From an archaeon (lineage in GTDB: Archaea > Iainarchaeota > Iainarchaeia > Iainarchaeales > GCA-2688035), in assembly GCA_030745815.1 (NCBI GenBank), contig JASLNX010000071.1, positions 1-6,095 on the forward strand: a stretch of DNA of 6,095 bases, read 5' to 3'. The translations under genes were made by a program, and so were the position numbers. Shown piece by piece: positions 1 through 3,926 of this stretch (the first letter of the stretch is position 1; every line of letters begins with the position of its first letter). A model generated the notes under the pieces. It did not search any database. It had not been told where the DNA came from and was given only the letters and a program-made list of their open reading frames with translations.

Positions 1-1
1 G

Positions 2-112
2 ATTACGCCACTTCGCAGCATCCTTGCCCACCACTGCTTCCAGGCAAAGGCCAACGCCACCAATCGCCAGCCCTACTGGGCGGTTATCTGTAACGGCAAA
101 ATCACAAAATAA
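2..112 (+). CDS. Possible C-terminal fragment of an unidentified protein
   Basis: An open frame enters from the left edge and ends at TAA 110-112. It gives 36 residues with two Cys and one Trp, ending in a sequence around YWAVICNGKITK. I do not recognise the family. Support for coding is indirect: about two thirds of the codons end in G or C, a strong third-position pattern, and the frame stops just before the convergent tRNA gene. The codon bias is richer in G/C than in the other genes of the window, so the fragment may be foreign or belong to a differently biased gene. The opposite strand is also open over this stretch but has no usual start codon downstream of the tRNA, so the plus strand is preferred. 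The true start lies outside the window. Confidence 0.4.
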   Translation: MTPLRSILAHHCFQAKANATNRQPYWAVICNGKITK

Positions 113-123
113 GAAATTGGGAT

Positions 124-128
124 AAAAA
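124..128 (-). terminator. Oligo-T terminator of tRNA-Asn
   Basis: Directly after the tRNA discriminator base the minus strand reads five T (TTTTTATC). This matches the T-run signal used for archaeal termination after tRNA genes. Confidence 0.6.
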
Positions 129-201
129 CGCCCCCGGAAGGACTCGAACCTTCGACCTGCCGGTTAACAGCCGGACGCTCTACCTACTGAGCTACAAGGG
201 C
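129..201 (-). tRNA. tRNA-Asn (anticodon GTT)
   Basis: The minus strand folds into a complete 73-nt cloverleaf. The acceptor stem is GCCCTTG with CGGGGGC (two G-U pairs) and the discriminator is G. The D stem is GCTC/GAGC with an 8-nt loop. The anticodon loop is CTGTTAA, so the anticodon is GTT for Asn. The T arm is GAAGG-TTCGAGT-CCTTC. No intron is seen and CCA is not encoded, so it must be added by nucleotidyltransferase. The outermost anticodon-stem pair (27-43) is a T-C mismatch; all other stems are intact. A T-run follows the 3' end. No other tRNA lies in the window. Confidence 0.96.
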
Positions 202-230
202 ATAGAGCTACTATTTCAGCTCACATTACT

Positions 231-257
231 CATAATAACAGTGTAATCCTTAAAAAA
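231..257 (-). promoter_or_regulatory. Candidate TATA elements for tRNA-Asn
   Basis: On the minus strand two AT-rich blocks lie upstream of the tRNA: TTTTTTA (257 to 251) and TTATTATG (238 to 231). The first predicts a start near 228, the second near 210, giving a 5' leader of about 27 or 9 nt for RNase P removal. Neither is a perfect archaeal TATA box. Between them and the tRNA lies a small inverted repeat, GAGCT 205-209 with AGCTC 218-222. Confidence 0.25.
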
Positions 258-303
258 CGGGCAGTATACCCTGAAAAGATCTGGGTGAAAGCCGAATTAA
301 AGG

Positions 304-330
304 AAAAAGCCTGTCAGGCAAAGGCTTTTT
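304..330. terminator. A-tract/T-tract hairpin, possible bidirectional terminator
   Basis: AAAAAGCC (304-311) pairs perfectly with GGCTTTTT (323-330) across an 11-nt loop, so either strand reads a GC-containing stem ending in five T. A second, mutually exclusive hairpin, GCCTG-T-CAGGC (309-319), is nested inside, and CCTGT 310-314 can also pair with ACAGG 331-335. No upstream plus-strand gene is visible for it to end, other than read-through from the left edge. Its role is inferred from shape only. Confidence 0.35.
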
Positions 331-358
331 ACAGGACCATGCAATGGCCAGCGGGCAG

Positions 359-370
359 AAAACCGGTTTT
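359..370. repeat. 12-bp perfect palindrome AAAACCGGTTTT
   Basis: A perfect dyad centred at 364/365 about 250 bases before ftsZ. It could be a dimeric regulator site. It is too far from the ftsZ start for a core promoter role and nothing identifies a binding protein. Confidence 0.4.
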
Positions 371-387
371 TGGCAAAAAGAAGGGAG

Positions 388-520
388 ATTAACACTTTTT
401 AGGTTAAAGGGGCCTTTGTTAAGCATGGCAGATGCGAATTTTGGGGTTATGGGCTAAAACGGGATTATACATAACAATCGGGGCGTTAACTGGGCTCCGT
501 TTTTGGAGAAAAGTGTTAAT
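388..520. repeat. Perfect 12-bp inverted repeat flanking a 133-bp segment
   Basis: ATTAACACTTTT at 388-399 is the exact reverse complement of AAAAGTGTTAAT at 509-520, with 109 bases between the arms. A small hairpin, CTCC 495-498 with GGAG 505-508, sits against the inner side of the right arm. The arms could be paired operator sites, the closing helix of an RNA domain, or terminal inverted repeats of a very small element. Bases outside the arms show no obvious target-site duplication, so a mobile origin is not supported. Confidence 0.5.
465..474 (+). promoter_or_regulatory. TATA-like decamer TTATACATAA, copy 1 (distal ftsZ promoter candidate)
   Basis: This decamer is identical to 527-536. 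As a TATA box it would place a transcript start near 496, about 115 bases before ftsZ. That would include the candidate upstream ORF 563-610 in the leader. The location inside the 388-520 inverted repeat is notable. Confidence 0.3.
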
Positions 521-526
521 AATCGC

Positions 527-536
527 TTATACATAA
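527..536 (+). promoter_or_regulatory. TATA-like decamer TTATACATAA, copy 2 (ftsZ promoter candidate)
   Basis: The second exact copy of the decamer lies 62 bases downstream of the first and just outside the right arm of the 388-520 inverted repeat. A start about 26 bases on, near 558, gives ftsZ a leader of roughly 54 nt that keeps its ribosome-binding site. Confidence 0.4.
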
Positions 537-545
537 AAGTAAAAC

Positions 546-553
546 TATATTAA
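546..553 (+). promoter_or_regulatory. TATATTAA, proximal ftsZ TATA candidate
   Basis: This AT-rich octamer would start transcription near 576 and leave a leader of about 36 nt with the GGTGAT site intact. It competes with the decamer at 527-536; only 5'-end mapping can say which is used. Confidence 0.35.
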
Positions 554-562
554 GGAGTTTTG

Positions 563-610
563 GTGCAATGGTATGAGATTAGTTTTTTAGATACAATAGG
601 GGTGATATAA
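563..610 (+). CDS. Possible 15-codon upstream ORF in the ftsZ leader
   Basis: GTG at 563 opens a 15-codon frame (reading MQWYEISFLDTIGVI) ending at TAA 608-610, one base before the ftsZ TTG. AAGGAG at 552-557 lies 5 bases before the GTG, a good ribosome-binding spacing. The ftsZ ribosome-binding site GGTGAT lies inside its last codons, so ribosomes on the short frame could affect ftsZ initiation. It is only translatable if transcription begins upstream of about 550, which would require the distal TATA element. Chance occurrence is quite possible at this length; no homologue is known to me. Confidence 0.25.
   Translation: MQWYEISFLDTIGVI
601..606 (+). promoter_or_regulatory. Ribosome-binding site GGTGAT for ftsZ
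   Basis: GGTGAT matches the complement of the archaeal 16S rRNA 3' end and stands 5 bases before TTG 612. It decides in favour of the TTG start over the internal ATG at 636. Confidence 0.75.
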
Positions 611-611
611 C

Positions 612-1694
612 TTGAAGAGTATCATTGAAAACGCAATGGACAAGCCTGGAACAGTTGAAAGCGATAGGCTTGAAGAATTTGGAACTCCAAAGATTATGGT
701 CATTGGAGCCGGCGGAGCAGGATGTAATGCTGTAAACCGTTTAGCAAACATGGGAATTACCGGAGCACAGCTTGTTGCAATAAACACAGATAAGCAGCAC
801 TTGGCTTTAATAAACGACGAACTAACAAAGATTCTTGTTGGAAAGTCTGTAACCCGTGGTTTGGGAGCAGGAGGCTATCCTGAGATTGGCGCAAAGGCGG
901 CTGAGGTTAGCAGGTCTGCTTTGGAGGACGTTTTAGCTGACGTTGATATGTTATTTATTTCAGCTGGAATGGGTGGCGGAACAGGAACCGGCGCAGCTCC
1001 AATAATTGCTGAGATAGCAAAAGAGCAGGGAGCAATTGTAATTGGAATTGTCACATACCCGTTTGCTCTTGAGAAAGCAAGACTGATTAAGGCAGAAGAG
1101 GGAATTGAAAACCTCAGGCAAGTAACAGACACAGTTGTTGTAATTGATAACAATAGACTGGTTGAACTTGTTCCAAACTTGCCAATTCAGGACGCTTTTA
1201 AGGTTGCTGACGAGGTAATTGCAAGAACTGTTCGAGGAATAACTGAAACAATCACACAGCCAAGTTTAATCAACCTTGATTACGCTGACGTTCGCGCTGT
1301 AATGAGCAACCACGGGTTGAGCGTTATTGCTGTTGGTGAAAGTAAAAGTGTTGACAAGGTAAACGAAGTTGTTGAAGATACACTGAAGAACGCTTTGCTT
1401 GACGTTGATGTCAGCGGTGCATCAGGTGCATTAATTCACATTACCGGTGGACCAGAACTCACGTTAGGTGAAAGTAACGCAGTTGGTGAAATGCTCACTG
1501 AGAGAATTGATCCAAAGGCAACAGTTATTTGGGGAGCAAGAGTTGACCCAACCTTTGAGAACAAGATGGAAGTAATTGCTATCTTTACCGGAGTGCACTC
1601 ACCTTATATCAAAGGTCCAGTTGCAAACAGTGCCAAAAGCGGCATTACAATGGGAAGAGGCAGTAGAGATCTTGACATTGAGTACGTAAGGTAA
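612..1694 (+). CDS. ftsZ: Cell-division GTPase FtsZ, FtsZ1-type
   Basis: Tubulin-like GTPase of 360 residues that polymerises at the division site in the cytoplasm. The G-box GAGGAGCNAVNRL begins near residue 32, INTD is at 57-60, the tubulin signature GGGTGTG is at 121-127, and the T7 catalytic loop NLDYAD is at 221-226 with both acidic residues (D223, D226) present. The C-terminal domain runs to about 320, followed by a short tail ending in DLDIEYVR. The tail and the N-terminal MKSIIENAMD resemble archaeal FtsZ1 proteins such as haloarchaeal FtsZ1 (from memory, not aligned), which also supports the TTG start. TTG is further supported by GGTGAT 5 bases upstream. The gene stands alone: its neighbours are a tRNA on the minus strand and a convergent protease gene. 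No bacterial-type division partners are seen. Confidence 0.97.
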   Translation: MKSIIENAMDKPGTVESDRLEEFGTPKIMVIGAGGAGCNAVNRLANMGITGAQLVAINTDKQHLALINDELTKILVGKSVTRGLGAGGYPEIGAKAAEVSRSALEDVLADVDMLFISAGMGGGTGTGAAPIIAEIAKEQGAIVIGIVTYPFALEKARLIKAEEGIENLRQVTDTVVVIDNNRLVELVPNLPIQDAFKVADEVIARTVRGITETITQPSLINLDYADVRAVMSNHGLSVIAVGESKSVDKVNEVVEDTLKNALLDVDVSGASGALIHITGGPELTLGESNAVGEMLTERIDPKATVIWGARVDPTFENKMEVIAIFTGVHSPYIKGPVANSAKSGITMGRGSRDLDIEYVR

Positions 1695-1734
1695 AGGGAT
1701 TTTCCCTTTCCTTTTTCTTCTTTTTTTTATTTTT
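1693..1734 (+). terminator. ftsZ terminator: hairpin plus T-rich tract
   Basis: AAAGGGA (1693-1699) pairs perfectly with TCCCTTT (1703-1709) across a TTT loop, starting within the ftsZ stop codon. It is followed by a T-rich tract to 1734 that includes eight consecutive T at 1721-1728. The signal is one-directional: the convergent gene reads A-rich sequence here, so it would need another end signal. Confidence 0.75.
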
Positions 1735-3217
1735 ACAAAACCAGCGGCCACGCGTTCAAAATTAGTAATCCTGCCACTAGCCATAGGAAAAATCTTCCAA
1801 TGAATTTTTCCGTATCTTCTTTACTCATGTTTAGAAAGCCAAAGTATGGTAAAAGCATTATTCTTGCAATGCGGGCTCCGTCAAATACTGCAATTGGAAG
1901 GAAGTTCACCAGTGCAATTGCAAAGCTTAGTAGAATTAACCAGGTTAGAAACCCACTGTATGCTTTAAGAAGCCCGCTAAGCAAGTTGTATTCTAAGGGC
2001 GGTTCTGTTCCTTTAACAAAATTCCATTCTGTGCTCAACCCAATTGTATTGTGTTCATTTTTCTCAAGGGTTCTTTTAACAATTTCTCCTGTTTCGGTTT
2101 CAAGAACAAGGGAAACGTTCCCGTCACCGCTTGAAATTGCCTGTGAAAGGCTGTAGAACGATTCAAGCTTCACCCCGTTGTATTCTTTTAACAACCAGCC
2201 TTCTTCAACCTGCCCTAATGCCGGGCTTTTGAAGGTGTCTCCGCAAATTTCGTAGTCGTCTAAAACACTTGTTACAACAACCGACTCAATTTTTGCATCC
2301 GTTTGAATTCCTTCAACATACGGGCCAATTGCCGGAGCTACTGCAAGCAACAAAAGGTTTGAGATAATAATAAAAATTGGAATTGAGTAAAGGTTTGCCA
2401 TTGGGCCAATTGCAAAAATTCTAAGCTGCTGCCTTTCACTTTTGAGTTTAATTTCGTCTTCATCTGGTTCAACAAATGCGCCTATTGGAAGAAGGCCTGC
2501 AAGTAGCAGTCCAACAGATTTAATTCGTGCGTTTGCCCGCTTAATTAATGCCCCGTGAGAGAACTCGTGAACTACAAGGATTACTAAAAAGACAAGCCAT
2601 ACATACATTGGCGGAGCAATTGGAACGTTTGGAATTTGCAGCCCTGGAATTACTGGCGCAACCCCTGGGCATGGTTTTTTTCCTGCGCCAAACTTTGCAA
2701 AAATGTCAACTGCTTGGAACACAAGAACTGCAATGGCCAAAAGCATTAGGCCGCCTAAAGCAAATGAGAGGGAAAAAAGAGTTAGCCAAATTAGGTTTTC
2801 AGGACCGCTTAAAAAAAACCCGGTTGGAACAAAGAAGAGTGAGAAAAGAACTAGCCCGGCAAAAGCGTCGAGCAAAATTCGTTTGACGCCTGAAAGGTTT
2901 CTTCCCCACAAATAGTCAACTGCAATTACTCCAAAACCAAATACTAATCCTAAATCAGCCAGTATATCCCATAGCCTAAATTGTGAAATTCTTTCAATAA
3001 AGCCAATGACCTTTCTGGTTTTAACCATTGAACCAAGGTAAAATGTTTCAGCACCGGTAAAAAGTTTTAATGCAAATGTTGAAAACAGTAAGAATCCAAA
3101 AACTGCGTATGCTGTTAAAATGAATGAAAGGTCTAACCTTGGAAATACCTGAGTGGCCAGGAGAAGGATTACTCCAATCAAAAGTGTTGCAACAAGAACT
3201 GTTTTTAGTCGGTCCAT
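1733..3217 (-). CDS. Site-2-protease-type (M50) membrane zinc metalloprotease with PDZ insert
   Basis: A 494-residue polytopic membrane protein. The zinc/catalytic motif HEFSH is at 217-221 (H217, E218, H221) at the end of a membrane segment. It is followed by the archaeal S2P signature around GAFVEPDEDE (246-255) and GPMANL (271-276). The third zinc ligand is probably D446 in NFLPIAVFDGARI. Between the two catalytic membrane segments lies a soluble insert of about 120 residues (about 300-415) whose GWLLKEYNGVKL part looks like a PDZ domain. About five hydrophobic segments precede the catalytic core (near 5-21, 31-51, 85-102, 113-134 and 142-168). Members cleave substrates within the membrane, often releasing regulators; the substrate here is unknown. 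The ATG is one base after the aMBF1 stop, with GGAG at 3230-3227 inside the aMBF1 coding end, so translation is probably coupled. Confidence 0.93.
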   Translation of the reverse strand: MDRLKTVLVATLLIGVILLLATQVFPRLDLSFILTAYAVFGFLLFSTFALKLFTGAETFYLGSMVKTRKVIGFIERISQFRLWDILADLGLVFGFGVIAVDYLWGRNLSGVKRILLDAFAGLVLFSLFFVPTGFFLSGPENLIWLTLFSLSFALGGLMLLAIAVLVFQAVDIFAKFGAGKKPCPGVAPVIPGLQIPNVPIAPPMYVWLVFLVILVVHEFSHGALIKRANARIKSVGLLLAGLLPIGAFVEPDEDEIKLKSERQQLRIFAIGPMANLYSIPIFIIISNLLLLAVAPAIGPYVEGIQTDAKIESVVVTSVLDDYEICGDTFKSPALGQVEEGWLLKEYNGVKLESFYSLSQAISSGDGNVSLVLETETGEIVKRTLEKNEHNTIGLSTEWNFVKGTEPPLEYNLLSGLLKAYSGFLTWLILLSFAIALVNFLPIAVFDGARIARIMLLPYFGFLNMSKEDTEKFIGRFFLWLVAGLLILNAWPLVL

Positions 3218-3218
3218 T

Positions 3219-3593
3219 TTAATCTTCTCCGCTAAGAGTTATTTCAAGTGCCTTTTCAAGCTTTGCAATAAGTTTTGGTGAAGGGTCAACTGCTTGTGAT
3301 TCAATTCTGTGAAGGTGCGACGCCTTTTCAAAAACTAGCTTTCCAAGGTCTTCAATTGTTAAGCCCTTTTTTTGCCTTCCCTGCATTATTTTCTTTCCAA
3401 ATTCAGGGGAAAGATCTTCACCCAATTCAAGCAAACTCTTTGGCTTAATTGGCCGCACAGTCTGTCTTTGGAAGGAAACTGGTTCCTCTCTTTTCCCGGC
3501 AGTAGAGCAGGCACTGCAAACCTCTAAGTGTGACCCGTCAACAACTATTTTAGCTGGCCTATCAGTTTCTCGACCGCAAATTTCACACTGCAT
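3219..3593 (-). CDS. mbf1: Archaeal multiprotein-bridging-factor homologue aMBF1
   Basis: A 124-residue protein with two parts: an N-terminal zinc ribbon with C3-x2-C6 and C26-x2-C29, and a C-terminal Cro/C1-type helix-turn-helix at about 62-120 (helices around FGKKIMQGRQKKG, TIEDLGKLV and KASHLHRIE). This is the standard architecture of aMBF1, a conserved archaeal factor tied to transcription and reported to associate with ribosomes. I set the start at ATG 3593, giving MQCEICGRE, the usual N-terminus. An in-frame ATG at 3617 would add eight residues but overlaps the TATA box. With a TATA box about 26-29 bases before 3593 and no ribosome-binding site, the message is probably leaderless. The gene is followed one base later by the membrane protease gene, forming a two-gene operon. 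Confidence 0.93.
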   Translation of the reverse strand: MQCEICGRETDRPAKIVVDGSHLEVCSACSTAGKREEPVSFQRQTVRPIKPKSLLELGEDLSPEFGKKIMQGRQKKGLTIEDLGKLVFEKASHLHRIESQAVDPSPKLIAKLEKALEITLSGED

Positions 3594-3617
3594 AACTAAA
3601 GAAAAGCGCATTAGCAT

Positions 3618-3627
3618 TAATAAATCT
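3618..3627 (-). promoter_or_regulatory. TATA box of the aMBF1-protease operon
   Basis: The minus strand reads AGATTTATTA over 3628-3619. The TTTATTA core is centred near 3622, and a start about 26 bases downstream falls at the ATG at 3593. This fits a leaderless transcript and fixes the aMBF1 start. Confidence 0.6.
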
Positions 3628-3655
3628 AATCGAATAGTGTGGAAGAAAGCTTTGG

Positions 3656-3675
3656 AAAAAATCAGCCTGCAGGCT
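3656..3675 (-). terminator. Palindrome plus T6: possible minus-strand terminator or operator
   Basis: AGCCTGCAGGCT (3664-3675) is a perfect 12-bp palindrome. Read on the minus strand it is followed by GA and six T (3661-3656), a terminator-like layout for any RNA made leftward from the 3700-3830 region. Read on the plus strand it abuts the TATA box at 3677, where a dyad could instead be a regulator site over the BRE position. The two readings cannot be separated from sequence alone. Confidence 0.35.
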
Positions 3676-3676
3676 C

Positions 3677-3684
3677 TATAAATA
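3677..3684 (+). promoter_or_regulatory. Strong TATA box TATAAATA
   Basis: The context CTATAAATAGG gives one of the best archaeal TATA matches in the window. The predicted start is near 3703-3710, exactly where the first long hairpin begins and over 200 bases before fen. That makes it a promoter for an untranslated RNA or a very long fen leader. Confidence 0.5.
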
Positions 3685-3702
3685 GGATAAAGAGAAATTA
3701 GG

Positions 3703-3821
3703 GAAGGAAGAGAAATTCTTCCTTCGCAGCTAAGAGAGTTGAGAACTTAGTTTAAGAATTGGATAGGCTCACCAGACTAAGTTCTGCATAGCCAAAAAAC
3801 TGGCTACAAGTAGTACTTGTA
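3703..3821 (+). ncRNA. Candidate structured RNA with four consecutive hairpins
   Basis: This stretch has no credible protein frame. It contains four perfect inverted repeats in order: GAAGGAAGA 3703-3711 with TCTTCCTTC 3717-3725 (9 bp, 5-nt loop); AGAACTTAGT 3742-3751 with ACTAAGTTCT 3776-3785 (10 bp); TAGCCA 3789-3794 with TGGCTA 3801-3806 (6 bp, A-rich loop); and TACAAGTA 3805-3812 with TACTTGTA 3814-3821 (8-bp dyad). Inside the second, TTGG 3759-3762 can pair with CCAG 3772-3775, leaving a 7-nt bulge and a 9-nt loop. A TATA box at 3677 fits the 5' end; no clear T-run ends it. It matches no tRNA, 5S, SRP, RNase P or box C/D pattern that I can see. Strand is uncertain: a minus-strand RNA between 3809 and 3656 is also possible. 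It could also be the 5' leader of fen. Confidence 0.45.
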
Positions 3822-3831
3822 TATGCCCTGA

Positions 3832-3839
3832 TATTTAAA
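3832..3839. promoter_or_regulatory. TATTTAAA / TTTAAATA box, usable on either strand
   Basis: The plus strand reads ATATTTAAACC, predicting a start near 3861 and a leader of about 66 nt for fen. The minus strand reads TTTAAATA, very close to the archaeal consensus, predicting a leftward start near 3809 at the edge of the hairpin cluster. Either or both may be used. Confidence 0.4.
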
Positions 3840-3894
3840 CCTTTCCTTTGGATTGGCTTTTGCTTGGTATTGGCCAATTTTGGCCCACCATTAG

Positions 3895-3904
3895 AAATAA
3901 AAAG
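3895..3904 (+). promoter_or_regulatory. Proximal AT-rich TATA candidate for fen
   Basis: AAATAAAAAG is centred about 27 bases before ATG 3927. No ribosome-binding site precedes that ATG, so a leaderless fen transcript from this element is plausible. The palindrome ATTGGCCAAT at 3869-3878 lies about 20 bases upstream of it. Confidence 0.4.
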
Positions 3905-3926
3905 AATTGAAGCACTATTTTGTAGC

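Larger units (their letters stand above)
202..562. other. Long non-coding region between tRNA-Asn and ftsZ
   Basis: No convincing protein gene is seen in this stretch. It is less AT-rich than usual for an intergenic region here, with several G runs (for example 410-412, 443-446 and 480-483), and it contains the separately listed hairpin 304-330, palindrome 359-370, long inverted repeat 388-520 and repeated TATA-like decamers. It may be a compound regulatory region or may contain an unrecognised RNA. I could not match it to any RNA family. Confidence 0.6.

Noticed and set aside
1..128. A minus-strand gene downstream of the tRNA, running off the left edge
   Set aside because: The frame is open but has no ATG, GTG or TTG between the tRNA and the edge; it would have to start inside the tRNA.
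344..457. A 37-codon plus-strand frame starting ATG 344 in the ftsZ upstream region
   Set aside because: It has only a weak AGGA element upstream, has no recognisable domain, and runs through the palindrome and one arm of the inverted repeat. Length is within chance expectation.
388..520. The 133-bp inverted-repeat segment as a miniature transposable element
   Set aside because: No target-site duplication is visible outside the arms and there is only one copy in the window, so it is kept only as an unexplained repeat.
875..1153. Antisense open frame inside ftsZ, and similar frames opposite the protease and fen genes
   Set aside because: They lie opposite strongly conserved coding sequence and mirror its codon pattern; none shows a domain or its own expression signals.
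3594..3617. Extending aMBF1 to ATG 3617
   Set aside because: The family starts MQCE(I/L)CGRE, the TATA box overlaps the longer start, and the distance from TATA to 3593 fits a leaderless message.
3703..3821. Assigning the hairpin cluster to box C/D, H/ACA, 5S, SRP or RNase P RNA
   Set aside because: No C box with paired D box, no SRP or RNase P signature sequences, and wrong sequence for 5S. An ACA at 3806-3808 follows a hairpin, but without a recognisable pocket and kink-turn the H/ACA reading is unsupported.
3864..3926. Extending fen upstream to TTG 3864 (21 extra residues)
   Set aside because: FEN1 proteins begin at the conserved MG...IGD..., here at ATG 3927; the extension has no ribosome-binding site and runs through an AT-rich promoter-like stretch.
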